Source: Fibrobacter sp. (GTDB taxonomy: Bacteria; Fibrobacterota; Fibrobacteria; Fibrobacterales; Fibrobacteraceae). From it: DNA of 7,153 nucleotides. Where the stretch lies: positions 1 to 7,153 of the forward strand of contig DUVD01000237.1 of NCBI GenBank assembly GCA_012841225.1, read 5' to 3'. Positions 1 to 6,099 of this stretch are shown piece by piece. The notes beneath the pieces were generated by a model that saw only the letters and a list, made by a program, of their open reading frames with translations, did not search any database and had not been told where the DNA came from. Position numbers and translations under genes: made by a program. How positions within the stretch are numbered: position 1 is the first letter of the stretch; each line of letters opens with the position of its first letter.

Positions 1-585
1 AAATGGATAACGTCGATAAGTCTATTCAAAGCGAATTGAAAACAAAATTGAATGCCGCATTTGTTAAAAGCAACGATTTTGCGGGAGCCATTTCTAAAGA
101 TGGTTATCGCTCCTTTATTAAGGATTATAATTGGGGCCGCAAACAATGCCATCTGCTTGTCAGAAACACTTCCTGTTGGCGAACCTAACGCTAAAATGTA
201 CAAGGATTTTAACACGAGCTGGCCTCTAAATTCTTGGGAGATCACCGAGCCTAGCGACGGTTATCAAGTGAGTTACATTCGCTTGCTCTCGCATTTTGTT
301 AAAAAAAATGGCCCATCACTAGCGCTTCCTCAAGTTAAAAATACAGTTAATTCAAGTCCTCAATTCAGGGTTAGTTTTTCTGGAAACAACCTGTTGATTT
401 CGTCGAATAAACCAGTTTCGACTCTCTCTGTTTTTGACGTGCAGCAGCGTCGTGTTTTACAACAAAATAATTTAAGCGAAAACGCTACTTTAGATGCTAG
501 CAAATTAGCCCCTGGAGTTTATTTTGTCAAAATGAGTAGTGGTGGTTCTTTTGCCACTCAAAGCATTGTAAAAACAATTAGGTAA
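1..585 (+). pseudogene. C-terminal part of a secreted family 9 glycoside hydrolase (cellulase-like) with T9SS sorting domain; frame broken
   Basis: This is the 3' end of a gene that begins before the window. Bases 3-137 read in one frame and end in DYNWG, like the Tyr-Trp-Gly-Ser-Asn stretch of GH9 cellulases. From base 139 the homologous reading continues in another frame as ANNAIC, then YKDFNTSWPLNSWEITEP and GYQVSYIRLLSHFV, which matches the end of the GH9 (alpha/alpha)6 barrel as I recall it. The Glu at 247-249 (WEITE) sits where the GH9 catalytic acid is expected. The first frame stops at 186-188; the second stops at 583-585. In the family, roughly 80 residues normally separate these two motifs, and here they are adjacent, so an internal deletion as well as a one-base shift is inferred. 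The tail from about 364 is a secretion domain. An intact gene would encode an exported beta-glucanase acting on plant polysaccharide. An assembly misjoin is the alternative to a real pseudogene. The GH9 call is from memory of motifs, moderately sure. Confidence 0.6.
364..582 (+). other. T9SS-type C-terminal sorting domain of the GH9-like protein
   Basis: The last ~73 residues form a short beta-sandwich-like tail: FRVSFSGNNLLISS, then STLSVFDVQQRRVL, then LDASKLAPGVYFVKM, ending SIVKTIR. The order (hydrophobic strand, 'xSVFDxxGRxV' strand, 'LxxGVYFVK' strand, basic end) is the pattern of type A sorting domains that direct proteins through the type IX secretion system in the FCB group. A linker of about 20 residues (302-363, rich in Ser, Asn, Pro) separates it from the catalytic domain. 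In the known system the domain is removed or anchored at the outer membrane after export. Its presence implies an extracellular or surface-bound enzyme in the ancestor of this gene. The reading frame of this part is intact. Confidence 0.72.
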
Positions 586-607
586 CTTTATTGTTTTATG
601 CGTAAAA

Positions 608-641
608 GGGCCCTTGTTTCATTTAGAACGAGGGCTTTTTT
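608..641 (+). terminator. Rho-independent terminator after the GH9-like gene
   Basis: A 9-bp stem pairs 610-618 (GCCCTTGTT) with 627-635 (AACGAGGGC), with one G-T wobble and an 8-base loop, followed directly by six T (636-641). An A-run at 604-607 can extend the stem against the T-run. It lies 25 bases after the stop at 585 and ends before alaS, so it separates the two transcription units. Confidence 0.85.
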
Positions 642-643
642 GC

Positions 644-649
644 TATATT
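644..649 (+). promoter_or_regulatory. Possible -10 element for alaS (TATATT)
   Basis: TATATT lies just after the terminator T-run and 39 bases before the alaS start. Because the preceding terminator should isolate alaS, a promoter is expected in 642-688. I see no convincing -35 hexamer at 16-18 bases upstream, where the sequence belongs to the terminator hairpin. The call rests on position and the -10 match only. The implied leader would be about 30 bases, too short for a T-box or other large riboregulator. Confidence 0.3.
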
Positions 650-688
650 TAAGCAGAAATAGATTACTTTCAGTTTAGGCAAAAAATT

Positions 689-3328
689 ATGTCCGCAAAT
701 AAGATGACTTCCGCTCAAATTCGAGATTCCTTTATTCACTTTTTTGAATCCAAAGGCCACACCTTTGTTCGTAGCGCCCCTGTTGTGCCTCAAGATGATC
801 CTACTTTAATGTTCATCAATGCAGGCATGAACCAATTCAAGGCGATTTTTCTAGGCGATAATCCAAAAGGCCTTAAAAGAGCTTGTAATAGCCAAAAGTG
901 CATTCGAGTTTCTGGTAAGCACAACGACCTCGATGAAGTTGGTCGCGATACCTATCACCATACTTTTTTTGAAATGCTTGGTAACTGGTCTTTTGGTGAT
1001 TATTACAAAGAAGAAGCCATCACTTGGGCTTGGGAACTTTTGACAGAAGTTTGGCATCTCGATAAGAATCGTTTGTTTGTGTCCGTGTTTAAAGACGACG
1101 ACGAAGCCGCCGCCATTTGGTCTCGTGTTTCTGGGTTGCCTGACAACCGCATTATGCGTTTTGATGAAGACAGTAATTTTTGGGAAATGGGCGATACAGG
1201 CCCCTGCGGTCCATGCAGCGAAATTCATTATGACCGTGGTGATATAGCCACCCAAGAGGCGACTTTTGCTGATCCTGTTCTTGGGGTAAACGGCACTAAC
1301 GATCGCTACATCGAAATTTGGAATAATGTTTTTATGCAGTACGAACGCATATCCACAGGAGAACTTGTTCCACTTAAGGCTAAAAATGTCGATACGGGCA
1401 TGGGCTTTGAACGTGTGTGCGCTATTCTACAAGGCGTAAAGAGTAATTACGATACCGATGTGTTTTCTCCTATTATTCAAAAAATTGCCGAATGGAGTGG
1501 TGTGCCTTATGACCAAGGCCCAGATGGAACGCCTCATCGCGTCATTGCCGATCACTTGCGCTCAATTTCTTTTGCCATTGCTGATGGTGCTTTACCGAGC
1601 AATGAGGGACGAGGTTACGTGCTGCGTCGAATTTTAAGACGGGCGAGTCGTTTTGCCAGGCTTTTAGGGCAAACAGAGCCTTTTATCTCTAGATTAGTTC
1701 CTGTGCTTGCTCAAACAGTAGGCGATGCCTTCCCCGAGATTAAAGAGCGCCAGGCATTTGTTGCCGAAGTAATCCATGCCGAAGAAGATCGCTTTATTAG
1801 GACTTTGGATGCTGGTCTCGATCGTTTTGATAAGATTGTTGCCGAGCTTGGCAGTGCTAAAATTATTCCAGGAGACAGGGTTTTTGCCTTGTACGACACT
1901 TACGGATTTCCTCCCGATTTAACCAGACTTTTAGCAGAAGAAAAAGGGCTCAGTACTGACGAAGCGGGATTTGAAAAGTCGATGCAAGAACAAAAAAGCC
2001 GTGCACGTGCAGCTCAAAAGCAAAGCGTCAATACCATGGCTTCCGAGGGCTGGACTACGTTTTCTGAGGTGTCGACTCGATTTGTTGGTTATGATTTGCC
2101 TTCTTGTGAAACCAAAATAACCCGCTACCGCGAAGACAAAGGCGTTTTGTCGATTGTCTTAGAAACCACTCCTTTTTACGCCGAGATGGGCGGGCAAGTG
2201 GGCGATAAGGGCACCTTGGTTTCTAAGCAAATTGAAATACAAATTTTTGATGTCATTAAAGTCAACGACACCATTATCCACCGTGGTAAAATCTCAAAAG
2301 GAACTCTAGATGAGTCGTCGATGAGCGCCGTTTTTTCTGCTTCGGTCAACGAAGAGTTGAGACTACATTTACGCCGCAATCATTCTGCCACTCATCTTTT
2401 GCACGGTGCCTTAAGGCAAGTTCTCGGTGACCATGTAGTTCAGCACGGTAGCCGAGTTGCACCAGAAGACTTGCGTTTTGACTTTAGTCATTTTAGTGCG
2501 CTCACTCCAGAGCAGTTGATTCAAGTTGAAAACCTCGTCAACGAGCAGGTCATGCAGTGCTTGCCGGTTTGCACCGAGCTAATGAAACTCGAAGACGCCA
2601 AGGCCTCTGGAGCAATTGCTCTTTTTGGTGAAAAGTACGAAGAAGACGTTCGCATGGTTAGTATGTCTTCGTTTTCTAAGGAATTATGCGGTGGCTTGCA
2701 TGTGTCCAATTCGGGCCAAATCGGTTTGTTTAAAATAACGTCCGAATCGAGCGTTAGCGCAGGTGTTCGCCGTATTGAAGCGGTCACAGGAATGGGCTCG
2801 CTAGAGCTTTTGCGTCAAGACAGCTTAGTCCTCAGCTCCCTTCGTGATAAATTACGTTGTAAAAATGAGATGATTGTGGGCCGTATTGACGCTGCTTTTG
2901 AAAGCGCCAAAGAATTAGAAAAAAACCTTCAGTCGGCAAAGCTTGAATTATCGATGGCCGCTGCTCAAGAGATTTTAACAGATGCCACTTTGATCGAAGG
3001 TGTTTCTGTGTTTGCAAAAGAACTCCAGTTCGAAGAAGAAAAGTTCAAAAATTTACTTGACGGTGTTCAGGCAAAATTGGATGAAAGTTCGGTTGCTTTT
3101 TTATTTAACCGTGTAGGCGATAGCGGTAGCATTGCCGTTGTGGCCTCAAAGGGAGTTCAGCAAAAAGGCTTAAAAGCGGGCGACCTAGTAAAGCAATTGG
3201 CGGAACTTGCAGGAGGCAAGGGCGGTGGTCGCCCCGATCGCGCTCAAGCTGGTACTCGTGAACTGGACAAAATGGCTACGGCTGTTTCTGCAGTGCATGA
3301 TTTAGTAAAGGAAAAACTGACAAAATGA
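689..3328 (+). CDS. alaS: Alanyl-tRNA synthetase, full length
   Basis: The 879-residue product charges tRNA-Ala with alanine in the cytoplasm and clears mischarged Ser/Gly-tRNA; the length is normal for bacterial AlaS. Residues 1 to ~240 form the class II catalytic core, with the start FIHFFESKGHTFVRSAP, the motif 2 region around R73-G99 (HNDLDEVGRDTYHHTFFEML) and the motif 3 region near 235-242 (DTGMGFERV). Residues ~245-450 are the tRNA-recognition helical domain (DHLRSISFAIADG, GRGYVLRRILRRA). The editing domain follows, with its zinc-site ligands intact: H565 and H569 (HSATH) and C667 and H671 (CGGLH). A coiled-coil stretch at ~735-760 leads to the DHHA1-type C-Ala domain with GGKGGGRPDRAQAG at 842-855. 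The ATG at 689 gives the conserved N-terminus; only a weak AGG (677-679) precedes it. The stop overlaps the next start (ATGA), suggesting translational coupling. No defect is visible. Confidence 0.98.
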   Translation: MSANKMTSAQIRDSFIHFFESKGHTFVRSAPVVPQDDPTLMFINAGMNQFKAIFLGDNPKGLKRACNSQKCIRVSGKHNDLDEVGRDTYHHTFFEMLGNWSFGDYYKEEAITWAWELLTEVWHLDKNRLFVSVFKDDDEAAAIWSRVSGLPDNRIMRFDEDSNFWEMGDTGPCGPCSEIHYDRGDIATQEATFADPVLGVNGTNDRYIEIWNNVFMQYERISTGELVPLKAKNVDTGMGFERVCAILQGVKSNYDTDVFSPIIQKIAEWSGVPYDQGPDGTPHRVIADHLRSISFAIADGALPSNEGRGYVLRRILRRASRFARLLGQTEPFISRLVPVLAQTVGDAFPEIKERQAFVAEVIHAEEDRFIRTLDAGLDRFDKIVAELGSAKIIPGDRVFALYDTYGFPPDLTRLLAEEKGLSTDEAGFEKSMQEQKSRARAAQKQSVNTMASEGWTTFSEVSTRFVGYDLPSCETKITRYREDKGVLSIVLETTPFYAEMGGQVGDKGTLVSKQIEIQIFDVIKVNDTIIHRGKISKGTLDESSMSAVFSASVNEELRLHLRRNHSATHLLHGALRQVLGDHVVQHGSRVAPEDLRFDFSHFSALTPEQLIQVENLVNEQVMQCLPVCTELMKLEDAKASGAIALFGEKYEEDVRMVSMSSFSKELCGGLHVSNSGQIGLFKITSESSVSAGVRRIEAVTGMGSLELLRQDSLVLSSLRDKLRCKNEMIVGRIDAAFESAKELEKNLQSAKLELSMAAAQEILTDATLIEGVSVFAKELQFEEEKFKNLLDGVQAKLDESSVAFLFNRVGDSGSIAVVASKGVQQKGLKAGDLVKQLAELAGGKGGGRPDRAQAGTRELDKMATAVSAVHDLVKEKLTK

Positions 3329-4080
3329 AAATTGGTAAAATAGAAACGTTGTTAAACGCCGAAATAGAGCGTCGTGGCGCGCTTTTTGCAGTTCTTCTGG
3401 ATCCAGATACCTCGGACGACTTGTCCTTAATGAAAACAGGCGTTTTAGCCGCAGAAAATGGCGCTGACCTCCTCTTGGTGGGAGGCTCTTTTATGGGCAA
3501 TTTTAACCTTTCTTCTCAGGTGGCTGCCTTAAAAAAAGCGGTGAGTATTCCCGTGATTCTTTTTCCAGGTGGCGCTAGCCAAGTGGTTCCTGGCTTTGAT
3601 GCCATGTTGTTTATGACCCTTGTGAGTGGTCGAAACTCCAATTACCTCATCGATGAGCAAGTGCGGGGTGGTGTACTCGTCCGTACGCTACAGATGGAGG
3701 CAATTCCTACCGCTTACCAATTGATTAATAGCGGTAAAAGCACCGCAGTTGAGTACATTAGCGCTACTCTCCCTGTACCTGCAGACAAGCCTAAAATTTC
3801 TATGGCGCATTCGGTAGCCGCTGAACTTATGGGCATGCGTTATGTGTACTTAGAAGCTGGTAGTGGCGCTGAATTTCCTGTTCCAGTAGAGCATATCGCC
3901 TATACAAGAAAATCGACTGATTTAAAAATTATCGTCGGTGGTGGCATTCGCGAGCCTCAAGCAGCAGCGGAACGAGTAGCAGCTGGAGCACAAATTATTG
4001 TGACGGGAACCATTTGGGAGTCGAAGAAAGACGCTGCTCTTCTTAAAGAATTTGCCTCTGCGATTCATATCCGCGCTTAA
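3325..4080 (+). CDS. Geranylgeranylglyceryl phosphate synthase family (GGGPS/PcrB-like) prenyltransferase
   Basis: The 251-residue product is a TIM-barrel enzyme of the GGGPS/PcrB family, which joins a polyprenyl diphosphate to sn-glycerol-1-phosphate through an ether bond, the first committed step of archaeal membrane lipids. Visible family motifs are LLDPD at 24-28 (Mg-binding Asp), GADLLLVGGS at 46-55, ILFPGG at 78-83, the YLEAGSGA loop at 175-182, the phosphate-binding VGGGIR at 204-209 and IIVTGT at 224-229. Length and the VSIPVILFPG / NSNYLI region resemble the group II enzymes of archaea and FCB bacteria more than the shorter Bacillus PcrB; this is judged by eye. The prenyl chain length cannot be read from the sequence. 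The start overlaps the alaS stop by 4 bases and is therefore probably co-expressed with it. No partner such as glycerol-1-phosphate dehydrogenase or a second prenyltransferase lies in the window. Confidence 0.9.
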   Translation: MKIGKIETLLNAEIERRGALFAVLLDPDTSDDLSLMKTGVLAAENGADLLLVGGSFMGNFNLSSQVAALKKAVSIPVILFPGGASQVVPGFDAMLFMTLVSGRNSNYLIDEQVRGGVLVRTLQMEAIPTAYQLINSGKSTAVEYISATLPVPADKPKISMAHSVAAELMGMRYVYLEAGSGAEFPVPVEHIAYTRKSTDLKIIVGGGIREPQAAAERVAAGAQIIVTGTIWESKKDAALLKEFASAIHIRA

Positions 4081-4112
4081 ACGCATATTTAATTCGTTTT
4101 TTGGTTTTTTAT

Positions 4113-4134
4113 CTCTTTAGAAAAGAGTATTTTT
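4113..4134 (+). terminator. Weak hairpin with T-rich tail between the two operons
   Basis: CTCTTT (4113-4118) pairs perfectly with AAAGAG (4122-4127) across a 3-base loop, and is followed by TATTTTT. The stem is short and AT-rich, so termination may be partial. The position, 32 bases after the prenyltransferase stop and before a new ribosome binding site, fits the end of the alaS unit. The rest of 4081-4171 is AT-rich with T-runs; it must hold any promoter for the next operon, but I could not identify a convincing -35/-10 pair. Confidence 0.4.
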
Positions 4135-4156
4135 CAAAAGCATTGTTTTTTACTTT

Positions 4157-4162
4157 GAGGAG
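4157..4162 (+). promoter_or_regulatory. Ribosome binding site GAGGAG for the small membrane protein gene
   Basis: GAGGAG lies 9 bases before the ATG at 4172. This strong Shine-Dalgarno match supports the small open frame as a real gene and shows that this organism uses SD-led initiation. Confidence 0.75.
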
Positions 4163-4171
4163 TTTACTCTT

Positions 4172-4396
4172 ATGAGCAAGATCGTTATATCGACTTATGT
4201 TCTTCGCGTATTAGGAACCATCCTTGTTCTGGTTTATTTTTTTGGTGGTGGATTGCTTTATAATCTGTTTCCCGCTTTAGAAGGGTTTTCTCTAAACCCG
4301 GTTTTTTATGCCGGGATAGCGTTTTATGTTGTTGGGGCCGCTTTTTATTATGTGGTAAATAAAAAAGAAAAAAAGATGGCTAAAAGAGAGGGTTAG
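4172..4396 (+). CDS. Small two-helix membrane protein of unknown function
   Basis: I do not recognise this 74-residue protein. It has two hydrophobic segments, about residues 9-31 (ILVLVYFFGGGLLY) and 43-62 (FYAGIAFYVVGAAFYYVV), separated by a short loop with a Phe-Pro and an acidic residue, and a strongly basic tail (NKKEKKMAKREG). By the positive-inside rule, the C-terminus should be cytoplasmic, and with two helices the N-terminus (one Lys) would also be inside. The gene has a strong ribosome binding site and ends 1 base before the ABC ATPase start, so it is the first gene of that operon. It may be an accessory subunit of the ABC system, inferred only from position. No signal cleavage site or lipobox is seen. 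Confidence 0.75.
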   Translation: MSKIVISTYVLRVLGTILVLVYFFGGGLLYNLFPALEGFSLNPVFYAGIAFYVVGAAFYYVVNKKEKKMAKREG

Positions 4397-4397
4397 G

Positions 4398-5309
4398 ATG
4401 ATTCAAGTTGAGGGTTTGAACAAGACGTATCGAACTGGTTTTTTGATGAAGTCTAAAAAAGTCCTAACGGATATAAGGCTAAATGTGCCGAAGGGCATGA
4501 TATATGGTTTCATTGGGCCTAATGGGGCAGGTAAGTCTACCACCATTAAAGTTTTAACCGGATTACTCAATTTTGATTCTGGAAAAATTATGGTGGCTGG
4601 TTTTTCTCCTCGGGTTGTTAAAAGCAGGGCTCATTTAGGGTATTGCCCAGAGCAACCTTATTTTTACGATTACCTTACTGGTCGCGAACTCATGTCTTTT
4701 TATGGCCGTTTAGCCGGGCTTAAGGGAGCCGAACTGAATAGTCGTATGGATTGGGCGCTTGGTTTAGTACACGCCAACAAAGACTGGATAGATCGCCGCT
4801 TACGCACTTACTCCAAAGGCATGATGCAGCGAGTTGGCCTTGCGCAATCGATTTTATCCAAGCCAGAGTTATTGATTTTAGATGAACCCATGAGCGGATT
4901 AGATCCCATGGGCCGTCGTGATCTCCGCGAAGCGATTCTCTCTTTAAACCGAGAAGGAGTTACTATTTTCTATTCAAGTCATTTGCTTTCGGATGTCGAA
5001 TCCATTAGCAATCGCGTGGCGATGATTGTCGAAGGGCGCATTGTCCGCGAAGGAACGATGGATGAAATCACTTCGTCTTATTTTGTGCAATACCGCGTAA
5101 AAGTATTAAGCTCACTTGATATCAAGGATTTACCCCCTGGAATCAAAGCATCTGTGCATCCCGACGAGTGGGTTTGTGAAGATGGACAAGCAAAAGATCG
5201 CTTTTTAAGCTATTGCCTTAATGCAGGTGTTTCTGTTGAACGAATAGATCACCAGCGCCCCAGTCTTGAAGATGTGTTAACGGAGGAAATCGCCCGTGCA
5301 GAGTCTTAG
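4398..5309 (+). CDS. ABC transporter ATP-binding protein (ABC-2 type system)
   Basis: The 303-residue protein is the cytoplasmic ATPase that powers a membrane permease. All nucleotide-binding elements are present: Walker A GPNGAGKST at 40-48, Q-loop Gln86 in CPEQPYFYDYLTG, signature YSKGMMQR at 138-145, Walker B LLILDEP at 158-164, D-loop SGLD at 166-169 and the switch His195 in SSH. The SKGMMQ form of the signature is common among ATPases paired with ABC-2 permeases (DrrA/NatA/CcmA-like). Residues ~229-303 form a C-terminal extension ending SLEDVLTEEI, also typical of that group. An AGAGAGG (4386-4392) precedes the ATG by 5 bases, and the gene starts 1 base after the upstream stop. The next gene starts inside its last codons and is certainly its permease partner. 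The substrate cannot be told; export or a surface-related function is likely for this class. Confidence 0.95.
   Translation: MIQVEGLNKTYRTGFLMKSKKVLTDIRLNVPKGMIYGFIGPNGAGKSTTIKVLTGLLNFDSGKIMVAGFSPRVVKSRAHLGYCPEQPYFYDYLTGRELMSFYGRLAGLKGAELNSRMDWALGLVHANKDWIDRRLRTYSKGMMQRVGLAQSILSKPELLILDEPMSGLDPMGRRDLREAILSLNREGVTIFYSSHLLSDVESISNRVAMIVEGRIVREGTMDEITSSYFVQYRVKVLSSLDIKDLPPGIKASVHPDEWVCEDGQAKDRFLSYCLNAGVSVERIDHQRPSLEDVLTEEIARAES
5282..5286 (+). promoter_or_regulatory. Ribosome binding site GGAGG that decides the GTG start of the permease
   Basis: GGAGG lies within the 3' end of the ATPase gene, 9 bases before a GTG at 5296. No ATG near the expected N-terminus is in frame, so this site fixes GTG as the start and explains the 14-base gene overlap. 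Confidence 0.75.
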
Positions 5310-6099
5310 TCATATTGGAATAATTGCATTAAATACTTTTAGAGAATCGATCCGAGACAAGATCCTTTACAACATTGTGTTTTTGGCAATCGGTCTTGCT
5401 TTTTTTAGCATTCTTTTAGGCGAGTGGTCTGTTTTTGACCGCGCTCACGTCATTAAATCGACCACACTCACCATCATGTCCTTATCGGGTCTTTTGATTT
5501 CAATTTTTGTAGGAATAAGCCTTGTGCAAAAAGAAATCCAAAGGCGAACAGTATTAACGCTCCTCTCTAAGCCCATTAGTCGAGTCTCTTTTATTGTAGG
5601 CAAGTATATTGGTCTCTTAGGTGTAGTGGCTAGCCATTTGATTTTATTGTCCATTGTTTACTATGCCATTTTATTTTTGACGCACTCCTCGCCCTCGTTT
5701 TACTTGTTGCAGGCGATTTACCTCGTCTTTTGTGAAATGGCTATTGTGGTGGCGGTCGCTTTGCTTTTTTCTAGCTTTAGCACGCCTGTTTTAAGCACGC
5801 TTTTTACTCTTGGAGTCTATTTTGCAGGCCACCTCTCCAACCAATTGCTAGAGCAAGTTAAGTTTGTACAGCGCATGGGAGAAGTAGAAGGCGCAGGCAG
5901 CGTATTAATGGAAAAAGTGGCGGTTATTATTCACGCGGTGTTTCCCGGCTTGTACCGCTATAACATTAGTTCTTATGTTGTTCACGATATCGCTCTACCT
6001 CAAATGTACTTGTTTTGGCAAACCTTGTACGCTTTAGGCTACATTGGTGTGTTTTTGGCAATTGCTTCTTGGTGGTTTAATCGGAGAGATTTTTTATGA
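5296..6099 (+). CDS. ABC-2 family transporter permease
   Basis: The 267-residue integral membrane protein should form the channel half of the ABC system with the ATPase encoded just upstream. It starts with a short amphipathic cytoplasmic stretch (LNTFRESIRDKIL, residues 12-24), the common opening of ABC-2 permeases. About six hydrophobic segments follow, near 25-42, 58-77, 101-128, 135-160, 161-180 and 236-260. The cytoplasmic loop QKEIQRRTVLTLLSKPISR at 78-96 carries the conserved 'E...RT...LL..P.SR' pattern that contacts the ATPase. A larger extracytoplasmic loop lies at ~181-235, and the protein ends in the basic FNRRDFL. Start is GTG, overlapping the ATPase gene by 14 bases; its stop overlaps the next ATG by 4 bases. 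Family membership is clear; the substrate is not. Confidence 0.92.
   Translation: MQSLSHIGIIALNTFRESIRDKILYNIVFLAIGLAFFSILLGEWSVFDRAHVIKSTTLTIMSLSGLLISIFVGISLVQKEIQRRTVLTLLSKPISRVSFIVGKYIGLLGVVASHLILLSIVYYAILFLTHSSPSFYLLQAIYLVFCEMAIVVAVALLFSSFSTPVLSTLFTLGVYFAGHLSNQLLEQVKFVQRMGEVEGAGSVLMEKVAVIIHAVFPGLYRYNISSYVVHDIALPQMYLFWQTLYALGYIGVFLAIASWWFNRRDFL
6083..6088 (+). promoter_or_regulatory. Ribosome binding site GGAGAG for the PilT/GspE-like gene
   Basis: GGAGAG inside the permease 3' end lies 7 bases before the ATG at 6096, which sits in an ATGA overlap with the permease stop. It supports 6096 rather than the in-frame ATG at 6111 as the start. Confidence 0.6.

Noticed and set aside
133..140. 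Programmed ribosomal frameshift at GGGGCC in the GH9-like gene
   Set aside because: There is no standard slippery heptamer or stimulatory hairpin, and a frameshift would not restore the segment that appears to be missing.
3..188. A separate 61-residue gene starting at the ATG at base 3
   Set aside because: The peptide continues a GH9-like domain that must extend upstream of the window, and its last 15 residues after the frame change are not homologous to anything recognisable.
642..688. T-box or other riboswitch leader before alaS
   Set aside because: Only 47 bases lie between the terminator T-run and the start codon, too short for a T-box, and no specifier or antiterminator pattern is visible.
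851..1255. 134-codon open frame on the minus strand within alaS
   Set aside because: It lies wholly opposite the conserved alaS catalytic core, has no ribosome binding site or recognisable domain, and follows from the codon pattern of the sense gene.
2832..3017. Short minus-strand open frames within the 3' half of alaS
   Set aside because: They have no independent start signals and overlap the conserved editing and C-Ala domains.
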